From positions 62,001-126,000 of the forward strand of contig NZ_QZEY01000023.1 of assembly GCF_003594875.1 (NCBI RefSeq): a stretch of 64,000 nt of DNA, given 5' to 3'. The position numbers and the translations under genes are program-made. The notes beneath the pieces were generated by a model, which searched no databases, was not told the origin of the DNA, and saw nothing but the letters and a program-made list of their open reading frames with translations. Below, piece by piece: positions 1-7,893 of this stretch (within the stretch, counting starts at the first letter, position 1; each line of letters starts with the position of its first letter). Origin of the DNA: Bailinhaonella thermotolerans (lineage in GTDB: Bacteria; Actinomycetota; Actinomycetes; Streptosporangiales; Streptosporangiaceae).

Positions 1-533
1 TGCCGATGGCCGGGCTCACCGCCTGGCAGGCGCTGTTCGTCCACGGCCGCCTGGAACCCGGGCAGACCGTCGTGATCCACGGCGCGGCCGGCGGGGTCGG
101 CTCGCTCGCCGTCCAGCTCGCCCGCGACGCCGGCGCCCGTGTCATCGCCACCGGCCGCGCGGCGGACCGCGAGACGGCGGTACGGCTCGGCGCCCACGCC
201 TTCCTCGACCTGGCGAACGACCCGCTGACCGAGCGGGCCGACGTGGTCTTCGACGTCATCGGCGGCGAGGTCCTGGACCGCTCGGCCGCCCTGGTCCGCC
301 CGGGCGGCGCCCTCGTCACGATCGCCGCCCCGCCGAGGATCCGGCCCGAGAACGGCCGCGCGGTCTTCTTCGTCGTCGAACCCGACCGCGCCCAGCTCGC
401 CGAGATCGCCCGCCGGGTGACCGAAGGCCGCCTGGAGCCGGTGGTGGGAGCCGTGCGCCCGCTGGCCGAGGCCGCCGAAGCCTTCCGCTCCCGCCCCCGC
501 ACCCCCGGAAAGACCGTCATCCAGGTCGCGTGA
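1..533 (+). CDS. NADPH:quinone oxidoreductase / zinc-binding-type dehydrogenase, 3' part
   Basis: Only the C-terminal part is present; the open frame runs off the left edge, so the true start lies outside the window. The visible protein has a Rossmann dinucleotide motif HGAAGGVGS followed by a typical medium-chain dehydrogenase core (VVFDVIGGEVLDRS) and ends GKTVIQVA, as in the quinone oxidoreductase family. Members reduce quinones or enones with NADPH and usually lack catalytic zinc. No structural-zinc cysteine cluster is visible in this part. The substrate cannot be told from sequence. Downstream lies a 600-base stretch of decayed sequence. Confidence 0.85.
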   Translation, partial: PMAGLTAWQALFVHGRLEPGQTVVIHGAAGGVGSLAVQLARDAGARVIATGRAADRETAVRLGAHAFLDLANDPLTERADVVFDVIGGEVLDRSAALVRPGGALVTIAAPPRIRPENGRAVFFVVEPDRAQLAEIARRVTEGRLEPVVGAVRPLAEAAEAFRSRPRTPGKTVIQVA

Positions 534-584
534 GCCCGCCGCCCGCCTTCCCCGGAAGGTGGGCGGCACGGCGTTCGGGGGAGC

Positions 585-660
585 CCACCGCGGCGGGTGA
601 GGTCGCCGACCATGAGGCTGACGGTGGCGGGGGCCACCTCCAGGCGCTCGGCCCGGGCGT
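585..660 (-). pseudogene. Fragment resembling a MarR winged-helix recognition helix
   Basis: Read on the minus strand this stretch encodes AERLEVAPATVSLMVGDLTR, which looks like the recognition helix region of MarR-type regulators (typically LAxRLgVspaTVSrmVddLer). No start, no remaining domain and no continuation in the same frame is visible on either side, so it is at most a relic. It lies head-to-head with the MmyB-like remnant that follows. Low confidence because the match is only about 22 codons. Confidence 0.3.
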
Positions 661-719
661 TGGATCACCGTCAGGCGGGTGCCGTACGGCGGGCGGGGCC
701 CGGGGGATCAGGCGGCGGG

Positions 720-965
720 GTGGAGGCGGCGCGGGCCCACCTGCACGACCTCGTCCGGGCGCTCCGCGTGCGGGACCCGGGGCGGGAGACGCCGCGGCAG
801 GAGGTGCGGCCGGGGCTGCTGCGGCTGCTCGCCTCGACGGGGGACACCCCCGCGTTCGTCGTGGGGCACCGCACGGACGTCCTCGCCTGGACCCCGCTGT
901 TCGCCCGGCTCATCGTGGACCTGGACGCGCTGCCGCCCCGGGAGCGCAACCCTCATCGCCTACAC
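720..965 (+). pseudogene. Remnant of an XRE-family regulator with MmyB-type ligand-binding domain
   Basis: The plus-strand frame encodes a recognisable piece of the MmyB-like domain that follows the HTH in many actinobacterial XRE regulators: AARAHLHDLVRAL, then VRPGLLRLL, GDTPAFVVGHRTDVLAW and LDALPPRERN. The N-terminal HTH is missing and the frame degenerates straight after RERN, where another frame takes over with no family match. The usual domain would continue about 80 residues. I read it as a truncated, frame-damaged gene. The 600-base interval around it (534-1142) holds no intact gene and contains two GCCGTACGGC palindromes (681 and 1094). Confidence 0.55.
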
Positions 966-1142
966 CGCGAAACCCGCTTCGCCCTCGGAGGCGGCGCTCC
1001 GCGTGATCGCCGCCGCGCCCGGGCCCGTCCGCGTCTGAGCGCCGGACGTCCGCGTCTGAGCGCGGGCCGTCCGCTCTCGGGCGGCGGGCGCGCGCCGTAC
1101 GGCTCACGCGCACGCGCGGGCAGGCGGGGCGGGGCGGGGCGG

Positions 1143-1904
1143 TCAGGCGGGTTTGGCGGCCTCTATGAGGAAGCGGGCGGAGTGGGCGACGAAGCGGCCC
1201 TCCCGCTGGATGTGGTCGTGCATGGCGCGCAGGCGGTCGGCGTGACGCTCGACGGTGAAACCGGGGACGATCCAGATGACCTTGCGGAGGAAGTAGATCA
1301 CCGCGCCGACGTCGAGGAAGGTCATCGGGAGGCGTTCGGACCGCAGGTCCACCACCCGGAGACCGGCCGCCTCCGCCCCGGCGCGCGCGTCCTCGGGCCG
1401 CCGCGCCCGGTACGCCTCCTCGGGCAGGTCGCCGAGGAAGAACTCGGCCAGCTCGAACACGCTCTCCGGGCCCACCTGCTGGGAGAAGTACGTCCCGCCG
1501 GGGCGCAGCACCCGGGCGATCTCCGCCCACCACACGGTCACCGGATGCCGGCTCACCACCAGGTCGAACGTCTCGTCCCGGAACGGCAGCGGCGGCTCGT
1601 CCGCGTCCTCGACGACGGCGGCGCCGCGCGGGTTCAGCAGGTCCCTGGCGCGCGCGGCGTTGGGCGCCCACGACTCGGTGGCCACGGTGAAGGGCGCCAG
1701 CCGGGGCACGCCCGCGAGCACCTCGCCGCCGCCGGTCTGGATGTCGAGCGCCACCTCGGCGCGCGCCATCCGCTCCCCCATCAGCCGCTGGTAACCCCAC
1801 GACGGCCGCGCCTCGGTCGCACGCCCGTCCAGCCAGGAGAAGTCCCAGCCCTCGACCGGCGCCGAGGCCGCCTCCGCCACCAGTTCCTCATACGTACGCC
1901 CCAC
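1143..1904 (-). CDS. SAM-dependent methyltransferase (class I)
   Basis: A 253-residue class I methyltransferase. Motif I is ALDIQTGGGEVLAG, followed by an acidic loop (VVEDADEPPLPF), motif IV DLVVSRHPV and the post-motif ARVLRPGGTYFSQQVG, the layout of small-molecule methyltransferases of the Methyltransf_11 type. I chose the GTG at 1904 because the frame upstream is low-complexity and a GGGA box precedes this codon; a longer reading to 2063 is less likely. It stands alone: neighbours on the same strand are more than 300 bases away. Substrate unknown. Confidence 0.75.
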   Translation of the reverse strand: MGRTYEELVAEAASAPVEGWDFSWLDGRATEARPSWGYQRLMGERMARAEVALDIQTGGGEVLAGVPRLAPFTVATESWAPNAARARDLLNPRGAAVVEDADEPPLPFRDETFDLVVSRHPVTVWWAEIARVLRPGGTYFSQQVGPESVFELAEFFLGDLPEEAYRARRPEDARAGAEAAGLRVVDLRSERLPMTFLDVGAVIYFLRKVIWIVPGFTVERHADRLRAMHDHIQREGRFVAHSARFLIEAAKPA

Positions 1905-2225
1905 GCCCGGGATGTTCCCACCCCCGCCCCGGCGCCCGCATCCGGATTTCCCCAGGCAGTGCCCTCCCCGTCCCCCGGGTACGGCGACGCGCGCCCGCCG
2001 CGCCGCTCCATCCCGTACGGCGTGAGCCGGCGAAGTGCATGGAAAAGGACAACTCATGATCATTCGCTGTAGAGTCGTGATCCAGAGGCACGCGCAGGCG
2101 TGGTTCCTTTTCGAGGCGCGCCGCCCCGCCCGGCCGGGGAGCGGACTACCGACCCGCTCACACCAAACCCGCCGGTCACCGGGGCGGCGCGTTCGTCTAC
2201 GACTCGGCGCCCTCCTCCCGGGGGG
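1905..2225. other. Intergenic stretch with AT-richer patch
   Basis: No gene seen in these 321 bases. An AT-richer patch at about 2035-2085 sits upstream of the methyltransferase and is the likeliest place for its promoter, but no clear -35/-10 pair could be chosen. Two GTACGGC palindromic cores occur near 1979 and 2014. Confidence 0.4.
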
Positions 2226-3110
2226 CTACTTGAGGCCGAGGAGGGTGACGGCGTTGTCCTTGAGGATGAGGGGGCGGACCTCGTCCTTCAGGTCGAGCCC
2301 GGCGAACGAGTCGAGCCAGCGGTCGGGGGTGATGACCGGGAAGTCGGAGCCGAAGAGCAGCTTGTGCTTGAGGAGGTTCCCGGCCTGGCGGACGAGCTGC
2401 GGCGGGAAGTACTTGGGGAGCCAGCCGGACAGGTCCATGTAGACGTTGGCCTTGTGGGTGGCGATGGAGATCGCCGAGTCCACCCAGGGCACCGACGGGT
2501 GGGCCATGATGATCTTCAGGTCCGGGAAGTCGGCGGCGACGTCGTCCAGGAGCATCGGGTCGGAGTAGCGCAGCTTGATCCCGCGCCCGCCGGGCAGTCC
2601 CGCGCCGATGCCGGTCTGGCCGGTGTGGAAGAGGGCGATCGCGCCCGCCTCCTGGATCGCCTCGTAGAGCGGGTAGAAGGCGCGGTCGTTGGGCTCGAAC
2701 GCCTGGAGGCTGGGGTGGAACTTGAAGCCCCGCACGCCGTACTCCCCGGCGAGCCGCCGCACCCGCCGTACGGCCGCGCGGCCCTGCCAGGGGTCCACCG
2801 AGCCGAAGGGGATCAGCACGTCGGCGTGCTCGGCCGCGCCCTCGGCGATCTCCTCGCTGGACAGGGCGGGGTGGCCGGTGGCGGCGGTCGCGTCCACGGT
2901 GAACACGACGGCGGCCATCCGCCGCTCGCGGTAGACGCCGGCGATCTCGGCCAGGGACGGCGTGCGGTGCGCCCCGGCCCTGAAGTACTTCGCCGAGGCC
3001 GCCATCAGCTCCTCGTCGAGCGAGAAACAGCCGTGGGCGTCCCGCTCGACGTGCGTGTGGACGTCGATCGCGGCCAGGGAGTCCACGTCGATCCGGGGCT
3101 CGTAGCGCAC
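2226..3110 (-). CDS. Amidohydrolase-2 family hydrolase; candidate 4-hydroxyphenyl-beta-ketoacyl-CoA hydrolase
   Basis: A 294-residue amidohydrolase of the ACMSD/amidohydrolase-2 type. Metal-binding landmarks are IDVHTHVE near residue 15, GFKFHPS near 125, LFHTGQT, IMAHPS and GSDFP near 255. In cou/phd-type clusters of Rhodococcus and Corynebacterium a protein of this family cleaves the aryl beta-ketoacyl-CoA to an aromatic acid and acetyl-CoA. The genes just upstream (dehydrogenase, ligase, hydratase) supply exactly that substrate, so I infer this role from context. Start ATG at 3110 is preceded by an AGGAGG-like box (tcctcct on the plus strand). It is separated from the dehydrogenase gene by 66 bases holding a strong hairpin. 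Confidence 0.8.
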   Translation of the reverse strand: MRYEPRIDVDSLAAIDVHTHVERDAHGCFSLDEELMAASAKYFRAGAHRTPSLAEIAGVYRERRMAAVVFTVDATAATGHPALSSEEIAEGAAEHADVLIPFGSVDPWQGRAAVRRVRRLAGEYGVRGFKFHPSLQAFEPNDRAFYPLYEAIQEAGAIALFHTGQTGIGAGLPGGRGIKLRYSDPMLLDDVAADFPDLKIIMAHPSVPWVDSAISIATHKANVYMDLSGWLPKYFPPQLVRQAGNLLKHKLLFGSDFPVITPDRWLDSFAGLDLKDEVRPLILKDNAVTLLGLK

Positions 3111-3128
3111 GGGTCCTCCTGTTTCCGG

Positions 3129-3159
3129 GGGTTCCTGGATTCCCGTTCTCCAGGAACCC
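3129..3159 (-). other. Intercistronic hairpin
   Basis: Perfect 11-bp inverted repeat GGGTTCCTGGA / TCCAGGAACCC with a 9-base loop between the dehydrogenase and amidohydrolase genes. There is no following T-run, so it is more likely an RNA-stability or partial attenuation element than a terminator. Confidence 0.6.
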
Positions 3160-3176
3160 GGTGGGGTCTGTGGGGT

Positions 3177-4172
3177 TCAGGGCAGGGAGTCGGCGGCGGC
3201 CTTGCGGGCGAGCAGGTCCAGCAGCAGCTCGTCCCGCTGGGCCACGAGCGCGACGGGGTCGAGGTGGCCCAGCTCCTCGTTGACGCCGCCGACCAGGGCG
3301 GACACCAGTTCCGGCGTCAGGCGCGGGGTGCCGCCCAGGTCGTCCATGAGCTTCTCCGTCGGCGGCCCGAGGTGCGCCAGCACGTGCGCCAGCCCTCCCG
3401 CGCCGCCCGAGAGGTGCTGGTTCGCCAGCGGCCCGAGCAGCGCCCAGCGCAGCCCCGGGCCGTACGCGATCGCCGCGTCGATGTCGGCCACGCTCGCCGC
3501 GCCCCGCTCGACCAGCGAGTACGCCTCGCGCCACAGCGCCGCCTGCAACCGGTTCGCCAGGTGCCCCGGCAGCTCCCGCCGCAGCAGGATCGGCCGTTTC
3601 CCGACCCCCTCGTAGAACCGGTACGCCGCCTCCGCCGCCCAGGGCACGCCCTCCCCGCCGCCGCCCCCGGATCCGGTACGGCTCCCGCCGCCGCCCCCGA
3701 ATCCGGTACGGCTCGCGGGGACGACCTCCACCAGGGGGATGAGGTGCGCGGGGTTGAAGGGGTGCCCGACGACGACGCGCTCCGGACGCCGGGCGCACAT
3801 CGCCTGCAACCGGGTCGGTGTGAACCCCGACGAACTGCTCGCGATCACCGTCCGGGGCGGCGCGGCCTCGTCCAGCTCCGCGATCAGCGCGGCCTTGAGG
3901 TCCTCGCGCTCCGGCCCGTTCTCCTGCACGAAGTCCGCGCCGGCCACGGCCTGCCGCACTTCGGAGACGAAGGTCAGGCGGTCGAGGGAGGCGTCCGGCG
4001 CGAGGCCGAGGCGGGTGAGGGCGGGCCAGGCGGCGTCGACGCCGGCGCGCAGGCGGTCCTCCGCGCCGGGGGCCGGGTCGGCCGCGACGACGTCCAGGCC
4101 CTTGGCCAGGAAGTACGCCGCCCAGCTCGTGCCGATGACGCCCGTGCCGACGACGGCGACCCGGCGGATCAC
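3177..4172 (-). CDS. 3-hydroxyacyl-CoA dehydrogenase family protein (CouN/PhdB-like role inferred)
   Basis: A 331-residue NAD-dependent 3-hydroxyacyl-CoA dehydrogenase. The N-terminal Rossmann motif is VVGTGVIGTSW. The catalytic-domain signature HPFNPAHLIPLVEVV follows near residue 136, and the C-terminal helical domain includes LANRLQAALWREA. Start GTG at 4172 overlaps the stop of the upstream ligase gene (GTGA), showing translational coupling. An unusual glycine-rich insertion of about 20 residues, two copies of SRTGxGGGGG, interrupts the protein right after the HPFNP region at about residues 152-172 and carries GTACGGCTC cores in the DNA. The expected role is oxidation of the beta-hydroxyacyl-CoA made by the hydratase. 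Carnitine-3-dehydrogenase-like enzymes are an alternative. Confidence 0.85.
   Translation of the reverse strand: MIRRVAVVGTGVIGTSWAAYFLAKGLDVVAADPAPGAEDRLRAGVDAAWPALTRLGLAPDASLDRLTFVSEVRQAVAGADFVQENGPEREDLKAALIAELDEAAPPRTVIASSSSGFTPTRLQAMCARRPERVVVGHPFNPAHLIPLVEVVPASRTGFGGGGGSRTGSGGGGGEGVPWAAEAAYRFYEGVGKRPILLRRELPGHLANRLQAALWREAYSLVERGAASVADIDAAIAYGPGLRWALLGPLANQHLSGGAGGLAHVLAHLGPPTEKLMDDLGGTPRLTPELVSALVGGVNEELGHLDPVALVAQRDELLLDLLARKAAADSLP
3656..3718. repeat. 30-bp tandem repeat (two copies) inside the dehydrogenase gene
   Basis: Two near-identical 30-bp units, each encoding SRTG(F/S)GGGGG and each containing ccggtacggct. Being a multiple of three, the expansion keeps the frame. It sits in a loop between the NAD-binding domain and the C-terminal domain. 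Confidence 0.85.
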
Positions 4173-6193
4173 GCGCGGTCCCCGGCCAGCGCCACGAAGG
4201 CGTCCAGCGAGGACGGGTCGGTGAGCGACTCCCGGCTGGCGACCTTGTCCGGGTCCTCGCCGAGCAGGATGCGCTTCACCGGGACCTCGACCTTCTTGCC
4301 CGTGCGGTTGCGCGGGACCGAGGCCACCGCGATGATCCGGTCCGGCACGTGGCGGGGCGAGAGCGCCGTCCGCAGGGCCAGCCGCAGCCGGTCCCGCAGC
4401 GCGTCGTCCAGGTCCACGCCGTCCGCCGGACGTACGAACAGCAGGAGTTCGCCCAGGCCGCCGTCGCGGTCCTCCAGGTGCACGATGAGGCTGTCGTCGA
4501 TCTCCGGCAGCTCCTCGACGACGCGGTAGAACTCCGCCGTGCCCAGCCGCACGCCGCCCCGGTTGAGGGTCGCGTCCGAGCGGCCGGTGATGATCGCGCT
4601 GCCGGTGGGCAGGAACCGGACCCAGTCGCCGTGCCGCCACACGCCGGGGTAGTCCTCGAAGTACGCCGCGCGGTACCGGCTGCCGTCCTCGTCGCCCCAG
4701 AACCCGACCGGCATGGACGGCATCGGGGCGGTGATCACGAGTTCGCCCAGCTCGCCGACCACGACGTTCCCGTCGGGGTCGTACGCCTTGGCGTCCACGC
4801 CCAGGCAGGGCCCGGAGATCTCGCCGGCCCAGACCGGCTGGAGGGGGCTGCCCTGGATGATCGCCGAGCACAGGTCGGTGCCGCCGCAGCCCACGTTGAG
4901 CAGCACCCGTCCGCCGAACTGCTCGTGCACCCAGTGGTACCCCTCGACCGGCAGCGGGCTGCCGGCCACGCCGAGCTGGTTCAGCCGCGACAGGTCGGCG
5001 ACCTCGGCGGGCCTGACGCCCTGCTTCCGGCAGGTCATGAGGTAGGCGGGGCTGACGCCGACGAGCGTCGCCCCGGTCTCCCCGGCCGTGCGCCACTGCC
5101 CCGCGATGTCGGGGTACGCCGGGTCGCCGTCCAGCATGACGATCGACGCCCGCAGGAGCAGCGCGGAGACCAGGGCGTTCCACAGCATCCAGGCGGTGGT
5201 GGAGAACCAGAGCATGCGGTCGCCGGGCTTGAGATCCCAGGACAGGCCGCCGTTCTTGAAGTGCTCGATCAGGATGCCGCCGTGCCCGTGCACGATCGCC
5301 TTGGGCTTGCCGGTCGTCCCCGAGGTGAACAGCACGAACAGCGGGTGGTCGAACGGGACGTGCTCGAACTCCAGCGGCCCGGGGTCCCCGTCCAGCAGGT
5401 CGTCCCAGGTCACCGCGTCCGGGACCGCGTTCCCGCCGTACGGCACGTGCACGACGTGGCGGACCGTCGGCAGGCCCTCGCGGAGCGCGGCCACCTCGCC
5501 GCGGCGGTCCACGTGGCGTTCGCCGTACCTGTAGCCGTCCACGACGAGCAGCACGGTGGGCTCGACCTGGCCGAACCTGTCGATCACGCCGGGCGCGCCG
5601 AACTCGGGGGCGCAGCTCGCCCAGACCGCGCCGAGGCTCGCGGTGGCCAGGAACGCCACCAGCGTCTCGGGGATGTTCGGGAGGTAGGCGACGACGCGGT
5701 CGCCGCGCCCGACGCCGAGGCGGCGCAGCCCCGCGCGGGCCCGGGCCACCTGTTCGCGCAGCTCGCCGAAGGTCAGCGTGACGTCCGGCCGGGTCTGCGA
5801 ACGGCCCAGCACGGCCACCCGGCCGGCGTCCTCCGGCTCGCCGAACATGTGCTCGGCGTAGTTCAGCAGCGCGCCCCGGAACCAGACCGCGCCGGGCATC
5901 TCCCGCCCCGACACCACCTCGTCGTACGGCTTGGCGGCCTTGATCTGGAAGAACTCCCAGAGCGCGGACCAGAAGCCGGCCAGGTCGGACACGGACCAGG
6001 CGTGCAGGGCGGCCCAGTCGTCGAAGCGCAGGCCACGCTCGGCGGCCAGCCAGTCGAGGAACCGGCCGAGCTGGGTGCCCTCGCGGGCGTCCGGGCCGGG
6101 GGAGTACAGCGGTTCGGGGTCGGCGGAGAACGCGGGGGTGCGGGGTGGGCCGGGGTTCTCGGGGAGTGCGGGGGGTTCGGGGAGCTCAGGCAT
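4169..6193 (-). CDS. Acetoacetate-CoA-ligase-type acyl-CoA synthetase; candidate hydroxycinnamate-CoA ligase
   Basis: A 674-residue ANL-superfamily ligase of the acetoacetyl-CoA synthetase group. The AMP-binding P-loop reads FTSGTTGKPKAIVHGHG; STTAWMLWNALVSALLL, GCGGTDLCSAI, GELVITAPMPSMPVGFWGD and the C-terminal RNRTGKKVEVPVKRILLG with the catalytic lysine are all present. I placed the start at 6193: it has AAGGAG seven bases upstream and overlaps the end of the hydratase gene by eight bases. Database labels for this group are usually acetoacetate-CoA ligase, but several members in hydroxycinnamate clusters activate p-coumarate or ferulate. The neighbours favour that role here; the substrate itself cannot be read from sequence. 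Confidence 0.85.
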   Translation of the reverse strand: MPELPEPPALPENPGPPRTPAFSADPEPLYSPGPDAREGTQLGRFLDWLAAERGLRFDDWAALHAWSVSDLAGFWSALWEFFQIKAAKPYDEVVSGREMPGAVWFRGALLNYAEHMFGEPEDAGRVAVLGRSQTRPDVTLTFGELREQVARARAGLRRLGVGRGDRVVAYLPNIPETLVAFLATASLGAVWASCAPEFGAPGVIDRFGQVEPTVLLVVDGYRYGERHVDRRGEVAALREGLPTVRHVVHVPYGGNAVPDAVTWDDLLDGDPGPLEFEHVPFDHPLFVLFTSGTTGKPKAIVHGHGGILIEHFKNGGLSWDLKPGDRMLWFSTTAWMLWNALVSALLLRASIVMLDGDPAYPDIAGQWRTAGETGATLVGVSPAYLMTCRKQGVRPAEVADLSRLNQLGVAGSPLPVEGYHWVHEQFGGRVLLNVGCGGTDLCSAIIQGSPLQPVWAGEISGPCLGVDAKAYDPDGNVVVGELGELVITAPMPSMPVGFWGDEDGSRYRAAYFEDYPGVWRHGDWVRFLPTGSAIITGRSDATLNRGGVRLGTAEFYRVVEELPEIDDSLIVHLEDRDGGLGELLLFVRPADGVDLDDALRDRLRLALRTALSPRHVPDRIIAVASVPRNRTGKKVEVPVKRILLGEDPDKVASRESLTDPSSLDAFVALAGDRA

Positions 6194-7052
6194 CGGGGGA
6201 CTCCTTGGCGTCCGTGCTGACCTTGGCATCCTTGGTGACCTTGGCGGCGCGCCCGTCGAGGAAGGCGCGCATCCGTCGTTTGGCCTCGTCGCCGGACTGG
6301 GCGACGGCGGCCATGAGGGATTCCATGAAGTAGCCGTCGGCGGGGTTGCTCGCGGCGATCCGCGGCAGCGCCTGGATCACGGCGTAGTTGCTGACCGGGG
6401 AGTTCGAGGCGACCTTCTCCGCCAGGCGCAGCGCCTCGGCGAGCCCTTCGCCGGGCGCGGTCAGGTAGTGCGACAGCCCGAGCGCCTGCCCGGCCTCGGC
6501 GTCGTGGACCCGGCCGGTGAGCATCATGTCGGCCATCCGGTGCGCCCCGATCAGCCGGGGCACCCGCACCGACGCGCCGCCCCCGGGGAACAGCCCCCGC
6601 TGTCCCTCGGGCAGGGCGTAGAAGGTGGTCGCCTCGGCGACGCGCAGGTGGGCGGCGCAGGCCAGCTCCAGCCCGCCGCCGATCACGGCGCCCTTCAGCA
6701 CCGCGATCACCGGCACGGAGCCGGACTCGATCCGCTCGAACGCCGCGTGCCACATCCGCGAGTGCCGCAGCCCCCCGAACGCGTCCCGCTCGGCCAGCTC
6801 CGCCAGGTCCAGCCCGGCGCAGAAGTGGTCGCCCTCGGCGTCCAGGACGACCACCCTGGCCCACTCCGGCGGCGACGTGAAGAACGCCCCGAGCCCGAGC
6901 ACAGTCGCGTCGTCGAGCGCGTTGCGCTTCGCCGCCCGGCTGAGCCGCAGCACGGCGATCTCCCCCCTCCGTTCCAGCGAGAGAGAGGAAGGCAGCGGGA
7001 CACCGCCGCCGTCGGGAGAACCGAGGGGATTCGTCAAGGCACGGCTCCTCAT
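6186..7052 (-). CDS. Enoyl-CoA hydratase (crotonase family)
   Basis: A crotonase-fold protein of about 285 residues. The oxyanion-hole elements are HFCAGLDLAEL and KGAVIGGGLELACAAHLRVA, followed by EGQRGLFPGGGASVRVPRLIG. In the pathway proposed for this cluster it hydrates the aryl-acryloyl-CoA made by the ligase. The ATG at 7052 lacks a good ribosome site. A TTG at 7037 (giving MTNPLG) has AGGAG seven bases before it and may be the real start. It is the first gene of a four-gene operon, and a candidate operator/promoter lies at 7071-7099. The C-terminal tail is a short lysine-rich repeat (KVTKDAKVSTDAKESPDA). Confidence 0.88.
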   Translation of the reverse strand: MRSRALTNPLGSPDGGGVPLPSSLSLERRGEIAVLRLSRAAKRNALDDATVLGLGAFFTSPPEWARVVVLDAEGDHFCAGLDLAELAERDAFGGLRHSRMWHAAFERIESGSVPVIAVLKGAVIGGGLELACAAHLRVAEATTFYALPEGQRGLFPGGGASVRVPRLIGAHRMADMMLTGRVHDAEAGQALGLSHYLTAPGEGLAEALRLAEKVASNSPVSNYAVIQALPRIAASNPADGYFMESLMAAVAQSGDEAKRRMRAFLDGRAAKVTKDAKVSTDAKESPDA

Positions 7053-7070
7053 CCGTCGGGGCGCGTGCCG

Positions 7071-7099
7071 CAATTAGTATCAGGTTTCCTGACATTCAA
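7071..7099 (-). promoter_or_regulatory. Promoter with perfect inverted-repeat operator for the CoA-catabolic operon
   Basis: On the minus strand a TTGAAT (-35) and TAATTG (-10) are 17 bases apart. The spacer holds the perfect 13-bp inverted repeat TCAGGAAACCTGA (7080-7092). It is placed directly upstream of the hydratase gene and just after the MarR gene, so the likely ligand is that MarR protein. Position and symmetry are observed; binding is inferred. Confidence 0.6.
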
Positions 7100-7189
7100 A
7101 CAGAGCCCGAACCCCGAAATCTCCCCCTCGATGCCCGCCCCTCCGCGGGCAGTCCCCATCCCCGCGCACGGCGTTTCCCCCGCGCGCGT

Positions 7190-7275
7190 TCCCCCCGCGC
7201 GCACGGCCGCCGGCACGCGGAGGTCTTCCCGCGCGCGGAGGTTTGCCCCCGCGCGGAGGTTTGCCCGCGCGCGGG
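7190..7275. repeat. Short GC tandem repeat
   Basis: Imperfect tandem units of about 18 bp built on gcgcggaggtttgccc fill the space between the MarR stop and the operon promoter. No gene seen. Confidence 0.7.
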
Positions 7276-7293
7276 GCTCCAGTGGAGGCGGGG

Positions 7294-7728
7294 TTACTCC
7301 GTGAGGGCGCGGCGGCAGGCGTTGAGGGCCTGGCGGAAGGACTCGACCTGGGCGGGGGTGAGGCCCGCGACCATGCGGGCTTCGAGCGCGGAGATCTCGG
7401 CCTCGTGGCGTTCGATCAGGTCGCGGCCGGACGGGGTGAGACGGATCAGGAGACGGCGGCGGTGCCTGGGATCCGTGTGGCGCTCGATGAGGCCGCGGCG
7501 TTCCAGGGCGGCGACCATGTCGGCCATCGACTGCGCGGTGACGAAGGAGTTGCGGGCGAGCTGGGCCGAGGAGACCGGCTCCTCGTGCCGGAGGAGGACC
7601 GTCAGGGCGGTGTACTGCAGCACCGTGATGTCGCTGGCCCGCACGATCTCGTCGATGCGCGCCCGGATGGCCAGCTCGACCTGCTTGACCATGTAGAGCA
7701 GCGACGGCGAGGACGACCCGAGCAGCAC
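7294..7728 (-). CDS. MarR-family transcriptional regulator (CouR-like role inferred)
   Basis: A winged-helix MarR protein of about 144 residues from GTG 7728; the frame stays open to 7815, so a 173-residue form is possible. The DNA-binding part is SSAQLARNSFVTAQSMADMV with the wing ERHTDPRHRRRLLIRLT. MarR proteins in cou/phd clusters are released from DNA by the aryl-CoA thioester. This gene sits directly upstream of a ligase/hydratase/dehydrogenase/amidohydrolase operon, and a perfect 13-bp inverted repeat lies between them, so I infer control of that operon. Confidence 0.85.
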   Translation of the reverse strand: MLLGSSSPSLLYMVKQVELAIRARIDEIVRASDITVLQYTALTVLLRHEEPVSSAQLARNSFVTAQSMADMVAALERRGLIERHTDPRHRRRLLIRLTPSGRDLIERHEAEISALEARMVAGLTPAQVESFRQALNACRRALTE

Positions 7729-7893
7729 GTGACCGCCGTCCGCGCCGACCGGCCTGCTCCCCACGCGCCCCGCCTCCCAGGTCCCGCGCCCCGCCCGAGA
7801 CGCGCCGGACCTCACGATACGGCGTCCCCGCCCCGCCGGAGCCGGGCGGCCCGCCCACCTCGTCGTACGGCGTCGCCATCGGGTCCCGGGAGG

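Noticed and set aside
2100-6220. Very long plus-strand open frames (over 600-800 codons) across 2100-6220
   Set aside because: They are antisense shadows of the dehydrogenase, ligase and amidohydrolase genes; composition is Arg/Val/His-rich with no domain, an effect of third-position GC bias.
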